Positions 16,780-25,371 of a stretch of 64,000 bases of DNA are shown here, piece after piece. Within the stretch, counting starts at the first letter, position 1. The number at the start of each line of letters is the position of its first letter. Below the pieces are notes generated by a model, which worked only from the letters and a program-made list of their open reading frames with translations, made no database searches and was not told the DNA's origin. A program made the position numbers and the translations under genes. The DNA comes from Burkholderiales bacterium (GTDB taxonomy: Bacteria; Pseudomonadota; Gammaproteobacteria; Burkholderiales; SG8-41), in contig JADZGE010000087.1 in NCBI GenBank assembly GCA_020854035.1, positions 1 to 64,000 on the forward strand. Direction: 5' to 3'.

Positions 16780-17619
16780 ATGGACAGGGAGGAGCAGGTT
16801 CGCAAGGCCCGGATCTTCCGGAAAATGCATGATCGCTCGGGCATGCTCGTCCTGCCCAACGCATGGGATGCGGTCACCGCGCGGTTGCTCGCCCGATCGG
16901 GATTTGCCGCCATCGGCACCACGAGCGGCGGTATTGCCTGGTCCCTCGGGTACGCCGACGGAGAGCTCGCGCCCCTCGACGACGTTGTCGCGGTCACGGC
17001 GCGGATGGCGCGCGCGGTGGATCTGCCGGTGACGGCCGACATCGTGGCGGGCTACGGCGCGACCCCGGAAGCGGTCGCCGATACCGTGCGTGCGATCATC
17101 GATGCCGGCGCGGTCGGCTTCAATCTGGAGGACGGGCTGCACATGCCCGGGGAATTGCGTGAAGTCGGCGCCATGGCGGCGAGGCTCGGTGCGGCGCGCC
17201 AGGCGGCCGCTGCCGCCGGGGTGCCCGCGGTGATCAACGCCCGGACGGACACCTATCTCCTGAAGTACGGATCGAGCGACGCCGAGCGTTTCGACGAGAC
17301 CGTGCGGCGGGCGCGTGCCTATCTCGACGCGGGCGCCGATTGCGTGTACCCGATCGGCCTCGCCGACGGCGCCACCATCGCCGCGCTGACAAGGGCGCTC
17401 GATGCGCCGCTCAATATCGCCGCCAGGCCCGGCGTCCCGGACCTGGCGGAGCTGGCGCGCATGGGGGTGGCGCGCGTGAGCACGGCGACACGCCTTGCGA
17501 CGCTTGCCCTGTCGGCGGTCGAGCGCGCGGCGAGGGAACTTCGCGTGAGCGGGCGGTTCGAATGTCTTGGGTCGACGTTGAGCCATCCGGACCTGCAGCG
17601 GCTCTTTGACGGCGGGTGA
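16780..17619 (+). CDS. Isocitrate lyase/PEP mutase superfamily protein
   Basis: This 279-residue TIM-barrel protein has the family marks LVLPNAWDAVTARLLARSG, TTSGGIAWSLGYADGE, a metal and substrate loop region TADIVAGYGATPE, FNLEDGLH, and NARTDTYLL. Relatives include oxaloacetate hydrolase, 2-methylisocitrate lyase and PEP mutase. The catalytic KKCGH loop of isocitrate lyase is absent, as in the carboxyPEP/PEP-mutase-like branch. The substrate is unknown. AAGGAGAAG precedes ATG 16780. Confidence 0.82.
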   Translation: MDREEQVRKARIFRKMHDRSGMLVLPNAWDAVTARLLARSGFAAIGTTSGGIAWSLGYADGELAPLDDVVAVTARMARAVDLPVTADIVAGYGATPEAVADTVRAIIDAGAVGFNLEDGLHMPGELREVGAMAARLGAARQAAAAAGVPAVINARTDTYLLKYGSSDAERFDETVRRARAYLDAGADCVYPIGLADGATIAALTRALDAPLNIAARPGVPDLAELARMGVARVSTATRLATLALSAVERAARELRVSGRFECLGSTLSHPDLQRLFDGG

Positions 17620-17653
17620 TGCGCGAAGTCCTGACCTGACACGAGACGCAAAG

Positions 17654-18571
17654 GTGCAACGCTTCACGCTCGTGCCGGTGCCCCCGTTCCGGCTCGACCT
17701 CACCGCCTGGGCGCTGCGGCGCCGCGCCTCGAACCAGATCGACCGCTGGGACGGCGAAACGTACCGGCGAACGCTCCTCGTGGCGGGCGCGCCGGCGGAA
17801 GTCGAGGTGCGGCAACGGGGCGGGGCCCGCGTCCCGCGGCTCGACGTGAGCTTAAGCGGTGTCGGTCGCTCGAAACGGCGCGCGGTCACAGGGGCGCTCG
17901 AGCGCCTGCTCGGCCTGCAAGTCGACCTCGGGGGGTTCTACCGATTCGCGGCACGCGACAGGCGGCTCCGCGCGCTCGTGCAGCGGTTCCGGGGTGTCAA
18001 GCCGCCGCGCTTCCCGACGCTGTTCGAGACGCTCGCGAACGCGATCGCCTGCCAGCAGGTGACGCTCTCCCTCGGGATCGTGCTCCTCAACCGGCTCGCG
18101 CAGTCCTGCCGTCCCGCCGCGCCGGCAACACGGGGTGCACCCGCGTGCCCGTTTCCGCGCCCGCAGGACCTGCTCGCGCTGGAGGAGCCGGGAATGCGCC
18201 ACCTCGGCTTCAGCCGACAGAAGATCCGGGCACTGCGCGAGCTCGCGGCGGCGGCCTGCGAGGGACGGCTCGACGAGAACGCGTACGCCATGCTCGGCGA
18301 TCACGCGGCGCTCGAGCGGCTTTCCGTGCTGCGTGGCGTCGGACGCTGGAGCGCCGAGTACGCGCTCCTCCGCGGCCTCGGGCGCCTGCACGTCTTCCCG
18401 GGCGACGACGTGGGCGCGCGCAAGCACCTCGGGCGCTGGCTCGGCCTGGAACAGCCGCTCGACTACGCGGGCGTCGCGCGCGCGCTCGAGCGCTGGCGAT
18501 GCTACCGGGGTCTGGTGTACTTTCACCTGCTGCTCACGCGCCTCGCCGACGAAGGCGCCATTGCCGCATGA
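17654..18571 (+). CDS. AlkA-type DNA-3-methyladenine glycosylase
   Basis: This 305-residue HhH-GPD protein removes alkylated bases from DNA. The N-terminal AlkA-like domain starts LVPVPPFRLDLTAWAL. The glycosylase part includes ANAIACQQVTLSLGIVLLNRL, the helix-hairpin-helix LSVLRGVGRWSAEYALLRGLG and the catalytic Asp in VFPGDDVGARKHL. GTG 17654 with AAAG before it was chosen; a TTG at 17606 would add 16 residues. Its stop overlaps the next ATG as ATGA, coupling it to a small zinc-ribbon protein. Confidence 0.88.
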   Translation: MQRFTLVPVPPFRLDLTAWALRRRASNQIDRWDGETYRRTLLVAGAPAEVEVRQRGGARVPRLDVSLSGVGRSKRRAVTGALERLLGLQVDLGGFYRFAARDRRLRALVQRFRGVKPPRFPTLFETLANAIACQQVTLSLGIVLLNRLAQSCRPAAPATRGAPACPFPRPQDLLALEEPGMRHLGFSRQKIRALRELAAAACEGRLDENAYAMLGDHAALERLSVLRGVGRWSAEYALLRGLGRLHVFPGDDVGARKHLGRWLGLEQPLDYAGVARALERWRCYRGLVYFHLLLTRLADEGAIAA

Positions 18572-18780
18572 ACGAGAAACGAGACGCCGGGAACTGCGAT
18601 CCGCACGCCGGGCGCCTGCCGCGCGAGGCGCTGGATGAAGTCCTGGTCTGCCTGCAGTGCGGTGGAACGATACCCGCGAGCGCGGCGGTGACCTTCGAAG
18701 GGTCCGACTATGTCCGACATTTCTGCGGCGGCGATTGCCTCGCCGGCTGGTGTGCAAGAACCGAAGGGCTGCCCGACTGA
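18568..18780 (+). CDS. DUF3330-like small zinc-ribbon protein
   Basis: The 70-residue protein contains CLQCGGTIPASAAVTFEG and HFCGGDCLAGWC, giving two Cys pairs able to bind zinc. Spacing and the SAA..FEG.DYV.HFC wording recall DUF3330 proteins. It is translationally coupled to the glycosylase gene by ATGA. The next gene's predicted ATG lies inside its 3' end in another frame. Function unknown. Confidence 0.65.
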   Translation: MNEKRDAGNCDPHAGRLPREALDEVLVCLQCGGTIPASAAVTFEGSDYVRHFCGGDCLAGWCARTEGLPD

Positions 18781-18970
18781 GGGCGGACGCATTGCCCTCC
18801 TGCTCGAACGCGACGGCATGCGAGCGACCCGGGAATGGGTAACGCGCACGCTCGCGATCTACCGTCGCGCCGTGCTGGATCCCGCGCATTTCGCGAGTTC
18901 GCCGCAATATCGAAGGACGTACCTTTCGTCGTGCGCCGACTTCCGGCGTTGGCTGGGGAGAGGAAAGTGA
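18710..18970 (+). CDS. Conserved hypothetical protein, overlapping start
   Basis: The 86-codon ORF has a plausible conserved-looking core, ALLLERDGMRATREWVTRTL followed by IYRRAVLDPAHFASSPQYRRT, with FRRWLG near the end. It is helical and basic, with no signal or membrane segment. The listed ATG overlaps the zinc-ribbon gene by 71 bp. A shorter product starting after that gene is possible, though no clear later start precedes the core. Function unknown. Confidence 0.55.
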   Translation: MSDISAAAIASPAGVQEPKGCPTEGGRIALLLERDGMRATREWVTRTLAIYRRAVLDPAHFASSPQYRRTYLSSCADFRRWLGRGK

Positions 18971-19088
18971 CGCGGAAGCGGGAGCCCGGGCAAGCCATGG
19001 AGCGCGCCTCGCCGGCGAGAGACCCGTTGCGGGTCGAACCGGAGACCGCGGTGTGTCCCGGAACCGCGGGCGAAAGGAGCGTTGCCGG

Positions 19089-19463
19089 ATGCCACGCGCG
19101 CGCCGGCCGGTCTTCCTGAACCTCGCGCGCATCCGTTACCCGGTCGGCGCGGTCGCGTCGATCGGGCACCGGATCTCGGGTGTGCTGCTGGTTCTCGCGC
19201 TGCCTTTCGCCGTGCTTGCGCTGGAGCGCTCGCTGTCGGGCGAAGCGGCGATCTCCTCGTTGCTCGAAGCCGTTCGATCGCCTGCGGGTCGCGCCGCCAT
19301 GGTCCTCGTCGCCTGGGCATGCGCGCACCATCTCTTCGCCGGCATCCGCCATCTCGTCTCCGACGCCGGCATCGGCGCGTCGCTCGCGGCCTCGCGCCGC
19401 AGCGCCCACGCCGTGCTGATTACCGGCGCCCTCGTCGCGGCGGCGGCCGCGCTGCTCCCGTGA
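19089..19463 (+). CDS. sdhC: Succinate dehydrogenase cytochrome b556 subunit
   Basis: This 124-residue protein has three transmembrane helices. It starts RARRPVFLNLARIRYPVG and contains the SdhC signature IGHRISGVLL (quinone-site Ser/Arg region) and the haem-ligand region ACAHHLFAGIRHLVSD. It anchors the enzyme in the inner membrane with SdhD and helps bind ubiquinone and haem b. The stop overlaps the sdhD GTG as GTGA. The ATG at 19089 fits the typical N-terminus better than the longer ORF. Confidence 0.88.
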   Translation: MPRARRPVFLNLARIRYPVGAVASIGHRISGVLLVLALPFAVLALERSLSGEAAISSLLEAVRSPAGRAAMVLVAWACAHHLFAGIRHLVSDAGIGASLAASRRSAHAVLITGALVAAAAALLP

Positions 19464-19810
19464 GGCTGTTCTCCGGCCAGCGCGCGTTCGTCATCCAGCG
19501 CCTGTGCGCGCTCGTGCTTCTCGCGTACGTCGCGGCGGCGGCCCTGCGGCTCGCATTCGGCCCGCCCGCGAGCTTCGAGCATTGGCGGGCGTGGGCCGCG
19601 CGCCCGTCCGGCGCGGTCCTGCTCCTCCTCCTCGCGGGCGCGCTCATCGCGCACGCCTGGGTGGGGCTGCGCGACGTGGTGCTCGACTACGTGCACCCAC
19701 TCGCCCTGCGCCTCGCGGTTCTCGGCGCCGCCGCGACCGGTCTTGCCGCGCTCGCCGCCTGGACACTTTTCATCCTCGCCCGCCATGCGATTTCGCATAT
19801 TGCGTTTTGA
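19460..19810 (+). CDS. sdhD: Succinate dehydrogenase hydrophobic membrane anchor subunit
   Basis: The 116-residue protein has three predicted helices. The motif LIAHAWVGLRDVVLDYVHP holds the His that ligates haem b and the Asp/Tyr of the quinone site, as in SdhD. It begins at GTG, overlapping sdhC. Its 3' end overlaps the start of the iron-sulfur subunit gene by 26 bp, which leaves no room for sdhA in its usual place between sdhD and sdhB. Confidence 0.86.
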   Translation: MRLFSGQRAFVIQRLCALVLLAYVAAAALRLAFGPPASFEHWRAWAARPSGAVLLLLLAGALIAHAWVGLRDVVLDYVHPLALRLAVLGAAATGLAALAAWTLFILARHAISHIAF

Positions 19811-20480
19811 CCCGGAGCGGGACGCGAAGCCCGCCTTCCGGGACTACGAGGTGCAACTCGCGCCGTCGGACCGCATGCTTCTCGACGCGCTCGAGCGCTT
19901 GAGAGCGCAGGACGATTCGCTCGCCTACCGCCGCTCCTGCCGCGAAGGCGTGTGCGGCTCGGACGCGATGAACATCAACGGCCGCAACGGCCTCGCCTGC
20001 ATCACCTCGCTCGCGGGGCTGCGCGAGCCCGTGACGCTGGCGCCGCTACCCGGATTTGCGGTGATCCGCGACCTGGTCGTCGACATGACGCGGTTCTTCG
20101 CTCACTACCACGAGATCCGGCCCTATCTCGTCAACGACGAGCCGCCGCCCGAGCGGGAGCGCCTGCAGTCCCCGGAGGAACGCGCCCGGCTCGACGGCCT
20201 GTACGAATGCATCCTCTGCGCGTGCTGCACCGGCTTCTGCCCATCCTACTGGTGGAACCCGGACAAGTACGTCGGCCCGGCCGGTCTCCTGCAGGCCGAG
20301 CGCTTCATCGCCGACAGCCGCGACCGCGCGAGCGCCGAACGGCTGGATTTCCTCGACGACGTCTACCGGCTCTACCGCTGCCGCGCGATCATGAACTGCA
20401 CCGAGGTGTGCCCGAAGGGACTGAACCCGGCACGCGCCATCGAGGAGATCAAGCTGGAGCTCCTGCGCCGCTCCGGTTGA
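19785..20480 (+). CDS. sdhB: Succinate dehydrogenase iron-sulfur subunit
   Basis: The 231-residue protein is full-length for SdhB. The [2Fe-2S] ferredoxin domain has SCREGVCGSDAMNINGRNGL. The C-terminal domain has CILCACCTGFCPSYWW and CRAIMNCTEVCPKGLNP for the [4Fe-4S] and [3Fe-4S] clusters. It carries electrons from FAD in SdhA to quinone. ATG 19785 gives the standard start; the 245-codon ORF is longer by chance. No flavoprotein gene is present in the operon or anywhere in the window. Confidence 0.93.
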   Translation: MRFRILRFDPERDAKPAFRDYEVQLAPSDRMLLDALERLRAQDDSLAYRRSCREGVCGSDAMNINGRNGLACITSLAGLREPVTLAPLPGFAVIRDLVVDMTRFFAHYHEIRPYLVNDEPPPERERLQSPEERARLDGLYECILCACCTGFCPSYWWNPDKYVGPAGLLQAERFIADSRDRASAERLDFLDDVYRLYRCRAIMNCTEVCPKGLNPARAIEEIKLELLRRSG

Positions 20481-20583
20481 TGCGCCGGCGCCGGTCCCTC
20501 AGGCGCCCCGGAGCGAGTCGCAAACCGCGCTTCGACCCCGGGAGTGGGAATGCGGCGGGTCGATGCGCCTTCCCGTCGATGCA

Positions 20584-21591
20584 TCAGTTGACCGCCACCC
20601 CGAGGTCTTTCACGATCGCCGCCCAGAATTCGGTCTGGCTCTTCATGAAGGCGGCCAACTCCGCGGGTGACTTGCTCGTCAGGACCTCCGCACCGCCGCT
20701 TGCCAGGCGCTCGACCACCCACGGATCCGCCATGACCTTGACGATGATGGAATGGAGCTTCTTCACGATGGCCGGCGGCGTGCCGGCCGGCAGGTAGAGT
20801 CCCTGCCAGGAGCCGGTGACGAGTTCGGGGAATCCGGACTCGGCCATGGTCGGCGTGCCGGGAAGCTGCGCGGCGCGCTTCGGCGATATCACGGCGAGCA
20901 CTTTGAGCTTGCCGCTTTTCACGTGAGGTATGAAGGACGCGACGGTCGCCATGGTCACCGCCACCTCGCCGCTCAGCACCGCGATGGTGGCCGCGCCCGC
21001 ACCCCCCTTATAGGGGACTTCCACCACCTTGATCCCCGACTTCCGCATGAGGAAGCCGAATGCCAGCGTTGAAGGGCTGGCAGGTCCCGCGGATCCGAAG
21101 TTCAGCTTTCCCGGACGACTCCTGGCATATTCGACGAATTCCGGCACGTTCGCCGCCGGCACGGAAGGATGGGCGGCCATGGCACCCGGCAGATCGGTGA
21201 CGAGCGTTATGCCGATGAGATCCCGCGCCGGCCGGTAGGGAAACTTCGGATAAACGCTCGGGTTGATCGTCATGGGACTCACGTGGCCGAGCAACATCGT
21301 GTAGCCGTCCGGTGCGGCCCGTGCCGCTATCTCCACCGCGATATTGCCCTCGGCGCCGACGCGGTTGTCCACGACCACTTGCTGGCCCAGCGCTTCGGTC
21401 AGCTTCGGTTGCAGGATACGCGCAGCGAAGTCCGAGGCGCCGCCGGCACCGAACGGCACGATCATGCGCACCACGCGAACCGGGTAATCCCGTGCCGATG
21501 CGTCAGGGGCCGCTCCGGGCCGGGCGTGCGCGGGGAGTGCGAGGATCAGCAAGACAGCAACGACCGCGACGCACTGCGACAAGGGTTTCAT
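20584..21591 (-). CDS. Bug/TctC-family periplasmic solute-binding protein (2)
   Basis: The 335-residue protein has a signal peptide ending near LPAHARPG. Ligand-loop marks are MIVPFGAGGASDFAARILQP, NRVGAEGNIA, and APDGYTMLLG; VPYKGGAGAATIAVLSGEV lies in the second lobe. It is the last gene of a minus-strand series (LysR, RidA, triple RidA, TctC), 19 bp after the triple-RidA gene. Its ligand may therefore be an imine- or enamine-forming nitrogen compound. It converges on sdhB. Confidence 0.9.
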   Translation of the reverse strand: MKPLSQCVAVVAVLLILALPAHARPGAAPDASARDYPVRVVRMIVPFGAGGASDFAARILQPKLTEALGQQVVVDNRVGAEGNIAVEIAARAAPDGYTMLLGHVSPMTINPSVYPKFPYRPARDLIGITLVTDLPGAMAAHPSVPAANVPEFVEYARSRPGKLNFGSAGPASPSTLAFGFLMRKSGIKVVEVPYKGGAGAATIAVLSGEVAVTMATVASFIPHVKSGKLKVLAVISPKRAAQLPGTPTMAESGFPELVTGSWQGLYLPAGTPPAIVKKLHSIIVKVMADPWVVERLASGGAEVLTSKSPAELAAFMKSQTEFWAAIVKDLGVAVN

Positions 21592-21610
21592 GGCCTCCTC
21601 CGTGCACCGG

Positions 21611-22993
21611 TCAACAGGCTACGGGCTTCTCTTCTCCGAACCAGGCCGTCGCGGAAATCGACACCTCCACACCGGGAACAGGGGCCGGGTGCGGCACTTC
21701 CAGGATCGTCATCGCGGGGCGCCATCGTCCGAACGCCCCGGCAAGCAGGCGCTCCACGGATGTCACGCGTTCGATGTCCCGCAGATAGACGGTGAGGTGC
21801 GCGACGCGGTCGAGACCGTGACCTGCATCCTGCAGGAGCCGCTTCAGCGCGTGAAGAATCGCGGCGCACTGCAACGCGACGGTATCGCGCGCCAGGTCCC
21901 GGGCGACCCGGGCACGGACCGCGGCGGGAAGCGCTTTCAAGGAATCGACGGGCGCTCCCGAGTCGCCCACGCCGAGAAGACCCGAAAGGAACGCAAGCCC
22001 GCCCGCCTCGACCAGTGCGCTCATGTGCGCGGGAGCGTGCCAGTCCCGGGGGTTGAAGATCCTGCGCTTGGCGCTCCGGCCCGGGAGTATCGCGGTGGGT
22101 TCGATCTCGATCAACGTACCCTTGTGTCCCACCTCGTTCGCCTCGATGACCGTCAATGCCGGCGGGTCGGACCCGAAGAAGCGTTCGTGCACGCGGTGGA
22201 AAGTCGGGAAATCGCGGATGTCCTGGAGATATACGACGAGATTCAGTATCGAGGCGAGCGAAGAGCCGATCGCTTCGAGATGCCGGCGGATCACGTCGTA
22301 GGTAAACCACGTTTGCGCCGCGATGGGGCCGTTGCGGGTGTCCTCGTGGCTGCGTCCCACGCGCAGGAAGCGCCCCGCCTCCGGGATGTCCTCGTAATTG
22401 CGAATGAGGGGTGCGCCCGGTTGCGCGGTGTCGATCGGGATTTGTCCGGCGACGAAAAGATAGTGGCCGGCGCCGATCACGTGCGAAAAAGTCGCGGGCG
22501 CGGCGTACGACGCCGCGCCGGTCAGGACCTCGCGGCGCCCGAGCGTGCGTTCCGCCGCCGGGCGCAGCCCCACCGCGTCGATGCACAGGCGCGCCCGGCC
22601 GGTGGGCTCGAACCGTCCCAGGCCGACCGCGGTGCTCGAGGGCGGCGCCGTTTCATGGTGCCTGCGGACCCGGTCGAACACCGGGAAAAACCGCTTGTCG
22701 CGCTGATACACGTGGTAACGCAGCAGATGGGCGAACGTCGCGCCTTCGCGCCGGAACAAGGAGCGGTATTGCCGGTAAATCGCGATCGCCTGCGCGCCGA
22801 CCGGCGCTTCCATCGTGCTCACCCAGGCAAATGCGTTTCCCGGCCCCGGAGCTTCTCCCGCGACATCCGAATAACTCGAACAGAATCTCCGGCCGTCGGC
22901 CGCCCTGCCCATCTGGCCGCTGAAGAACAGGAACGGCCCGGCGGCGACACAGGCCGGCGCGCGCGACCGCGATGACGAGGATCGCCCGGACAT
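21611..22993 (-). CDS. Triple RidA (YjgF/YER057c/UK114) domain protein
   Basis: This 460-residue protein consists of three successive RidA-like domains. The first (about 10-140) has GPFLFFSGQMGR. The second (about 155-300) has YLFVAGQIPID, the pattern LNLVVYLQDIRDF, and VIEANEVGHKGTLIEIE. The third (about 310-460) has LAFLSGLLGVG, HLTVYLRDIERV and MTILEVPHPAPVPGVEVSIS. Canonical RidA is 130 residues, forms trimers and hydrolyses reactive enamines/imines with an Arg in the last third. Only the third domain lies near the VPxPxPGVEVEI consensus and none shows a clear catalytic Arg, so activity is uncertain. ATG 22993 was chosen over the track's TTG at 23014. Confidence 0.82.
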   Translation of the reverse strand: MSGRSSSSRSRAPACVAAGPFLFFSGQMGRAADGRRFCSSYSDVAGEAPGPGNAFAWVSTMEAPVGAQAIAIYRQYRSLFRREGATFAHLLRYHVYQRDKRFFPVFDRVRRHHETAPPSSTAVGLGRFEPTGRARLCIDAVGLRPAAERTLGRREVLTGAASYAAPATFSHVIGAGHYLFVAGQIPIDTAQPGAPLIRNYEDIPEAGRFLRVGRSHEDTRNGPIAAQTWFTYDVIRRHLEAIGSSLASILNLVVYLQDIRDFPTFHRVHERFFGSDPPALTVIEANEVGHKGTLIEIEPTAILPGRSAKRRIFNPRDWHAPAHMSALVEAGGLAFLSGLLGVGDSGAPVDSLKALPAAVRARVARDLARDTVALQCAAILHALKRLLQDAGHGLDRVAHLTVYLRDIERVTSVERLLAGAFGRWRPAMTILEVPHPAPVPGVEVSISATAWFGEEKPVAC

Positions 22994-23006
22994 TTCCGCC
23001 GGCCGC

Positions 23007-23447
23007 CTATTCAACCGCCTGCTTGAGACGTTCCGGTTCGATGATGGCTTCCACCTCGATCTCCACCATCGCGTCGGGATGGCCCAGCCGGGAGACCTCG
23101 ATCAGGACGCTCGGCGGGCGGTTGTTCCGGAAGAACTTGAAGCGCTCGTCCGAGACCTTGTAGTACTCGACGATATTGGTGACGTACGTGGTCGTGCGCA
23201 CCACGTCGTCGAAGGTCGCGCCGGCATGCGCGAGACCGATCTCCACGTTTTCGCAGGTCCTGCGGAGCTGCGCGCGCAAGTCGCCTTTCCCGACGATCTC
23301 CCCGCTCGGCATGCGGGCCATCTGGCCCGCGACGTAAACGTGGGCATGGTCGGCGCCGTGGATCGTGGCGAGCGGAGAATACAGCAAATGACCGTTTTCG
23401 AACCGCCGCCACATGTCCCCGGGTTGCATGAATTGCCGCTTGATCAT
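23007..23447 (-). CDS. RidA-family protein (single domain)
   Basis: The 146-residue protein has one RidA domain: HAHVYVAGQMARMPSGEIVG, GDLRAQLRRTCENVEIGLAHA, TTTYVTNIVEYYKVSDERF, and VLIEVSRLGHPDAMVEIEVEA. The final loop has His-Pro where catalytic RidA has an Arg, so it probably belongs to the Rid4-7 type rather than the classical imine deaminase. GGGGAG before ATG 23447 supports this start. It lies 13 bp upstream of the triple-RidA gene on the same strand and is probably cotranscribed. Confidence 0.82.
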   Translation of the reverse strand: MIKRQFMQPGDMWRRFENGHLLYSPLATIHGADHAHVYVAGQMARMPSGEIVGKGDLRAQLRRTCENVEIGLAHAGATFDDVVRTTTYVTNIVEYYKVSDERFKFFRNNRPPSVLIEVSRLGHPDAMVEIEVEAIIEPERLKQAVE

Positions 23448-23693
23448 GAAGCCATTCTCCCCTTTCGTGAAGTGCCGCCCGCAGTCGAGAGGCAGCCGCG
23501 ACGACACCGGACACCGTATGAGGGGACTATACACCCGCGCAATGGGGGGAGGTAAGCGTCGAGCGGCGCGTATCGCCTGCTGGAGCTCCGAGGCGCCGGC
23601 ACGGAAGAAGCGGGCCGGTGCGGCACGACCGAAGACCCCGCACGTTGCATCACGTTCCGGGAGCTTCGCGGGAAAGCGCGCGATGTACCCCGG

Positions 23694-24584
23694 TCAGGAT
23701 TCGACACCCGGCACGCACAGCTCGATGAAGTAGGCGAGATGGCGGCCGACGTAATGGCCGCGGCGAATGCCCAGCGCGGCAGTACTGGGTTCGAAGAGCC
23801 GGCTCGCGTCAAGGACTTCCAGTCTCGCGTTGTCCTCCCTCACCGCGAGCTCGGAGATGATGCCGATCCCCAGGCCCCGGCGCACGTAGGTCTTGATGAC
23901 ATCCGAGTCCTGCGTCGTCAGCAGCACGGTGGGTTTCAGGTTCTCCGCCGTGAACGCGCGGCGGATTTTCGAATCCGAATCGAACAGCGCGCCATAGGTG
24001 ATGATCGGGTAGCGGGCTACCTCCTTGAGGCTCAGGGGCCGGCAGCGTACGAGCCGGTGTCCGACCGGGGCGATGACGCAACGTCGCCACTTGTAGTAGG
24101 GCAGGATGTCGATGCCTCGGAATTCCTCCATCACTTCCGTGGAAATGCACACGTCGGCCTTGCCGCTCGCGACCCATTCCGCGCATTCGGTCGGCGTTCC
24201 CTGCCGGATCTCGATCTGCACGCCGGGATACCGGGCCAGGAATCTCTCGATGACGTCGGGCAACACATAGCAGGTCTGCGTGTGTGTCGTGGCAATCGTC
24301 ATGCGGCCTCCCGCTTCCTCGTTCACGTCCCCGGACACCCGCTTGATATTCTCCGCGTCGCGGATCATTTTCTCGGCGATGGACCGGATCTCGCGCCCGG
24401 CCTGCGTGATGGCGGCGATCTTCCTGCCCTGACGCAGGAACAACTGAACGCCAAGCTCGTCTTCCAGCAGCTTGATCTGCTTGCTGACCGCCGCCTGCGA
24501 CACGTGAAGCGCCCGCGCGGCGCTCGAAATGTTCATCTCTCCTTCTATCACCGCGAGCAGGTAGCGCAGTTGTTTCAGCGTCAT
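23694..24584 (-). CDS. CysB/Cbl-like LysR-family regulator
   Basis: The 296-residue regulator has an N-terminal helix-turn-helix (MNISSAARALHVSQAAVSKQIKLLEDELG) and an effector domain that starts MTIATTHTQTCYVLPDVIERF. The THTQ motif is diagnostic of the CysB/Cbl branch, which senses N-acetylserine, sulfate or related signals. It lies upstream of the RidA-RidA3-TctC genes on the same strand, 246 bp apart, and divergent from the EtfB fragment. It is the only LysR gene in the window and might respond to sulfur or amino-acid status. Confidence 0.88.
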   Translation of the reverse strand: MTLKQLRYLLAVIEGEMNISSAARALHVSQAAVSKQIKLLEDELGVQLFLRQGRKIAAITQAGREIRSIAEKMIRDAENIKRVSGDVNEEAGGRMTIATTHTQTCYVLPDVIERFLARYPGVQIEIRQGTPTECAEWVASGKADVCISTEVMEEFRGIDILPYYKWRRCVIAPVGHRLVRCRPLSLKEVARYPIITYGALFDSDSKIRRAFTAENLKPTVLLTTQDSDVIKTYVRRGLGIGIISELAVREDNARLEVLDASRLFEPSTAALGIRRGHYVGRHLAYFIELCVPGVES

Positions 24585-24765
24585 CTCGCGGCTGCCGGAA
24601 GGAGAATCGGTCGCTTATAACGAAAAGTTCGATGCTTTAAAGATAATAATACTTTACAGCAGATGCAGCGACACTTACCTTTCAACGAATACGGGAGAGA
24701 ACCTGCCGCCGGCAATGGAGGGGGACGGGCAACGGGTGAAATCCGGGTGTCGCGGAACCGCCGTG
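24585..24765. promoter_or_regulatory. AT-rich divergent promoter region
   Basis: Against the surrounding GC-rich DNA, 24612-24655 is strikingly AT-rich, with the run gctttaaagataataatact and the half-palindrome ataacgaaaagttcgat. It lies between the LysR gene and the EtfB fragment, where LysR regulators usually bind. No exact -35/-10 pair is assigned. Confidence 0.45.
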
Positions 24766-25266
24766 ATGAAGGTTGCAGCGCTCATCAAACAGATCCCCGC
24801 CGTCGAGTCGCTGAAGCTCGATCGGGAAGGGCGTCTCGTCCGGGCGGGCGTGGTGCTCGAAATGAACGCATACTGCCGCCGCGCCGTGTCGCTCGCGATC
24901 ATGCTGAGCGCAAGGACAGCGGGGCGCTGCACCGTGCTCACGCTCGCGCCGGAATCCGGCGAGGAAGTGATCCGCGATGCGCTGGCGGCGGGTGCCGACG
25001 ACGGCATCCTGATTTCCGACCCGGCCTTTTCCGGCTCCGACACGCTCGCGACTGCACGTGCGCTCGCCGCCGCGCTGCGGAAAATCGATGCCGTCGACCT
25101 GGTGACGTGCGGGCTCAATTCCGTGGACGCCGATATCGGGATCGTCGGCGACTGGCGCGATGTCGTGCCGCTGCTCGCGCCGCGGCTCGTTTCCCGCGAC
25201 CTGACCGCGTCGGCGAGACCTCGCGCTCACGCGTGCCGCGCCGAACCGTCTCGCTCGGGGGCATGA
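24766..25266 (+). pseudogene. Truncated electron-transfer flavoprotein beta subunit
   Basis: The first 130 codons are clearly EtfB/FixA: MKVAALIKQIPAVESLKL, VLEMNAYCRRAVSLAI, RCTVLTLAPESGEEVIRDAL, and LVTCGLNSVDADIGIVG. After that the sequence loses similarity (DWRDVVPLLAPRLVSRDLTA) and stops at 166 codons, whereas EtfB is about 250. The FAD/AMP-binding C-terminal part and the EtfA partner are absent. A frameshift or deletion near 25145 is likely. Its start lies divergent from the LysR gene. Confidence 0.65.
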
Positions 25267-25371
25267 ATCCATGTACCCGAGCGTGCCGAAACCCCGTGGC
25301 AAGGCGGCATCCACCGCCATGACACAGGCAAGCTGGAAGGTCTGACCGATGTACCAACCAAGGAGAGACGC

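Noticed and set aside
20481-20583. Rho-independent terminator between sdhB and TctC (2)
   Set aside because: GC-rich short inverted repeats exist, but none has a convincing stem with a T-run.
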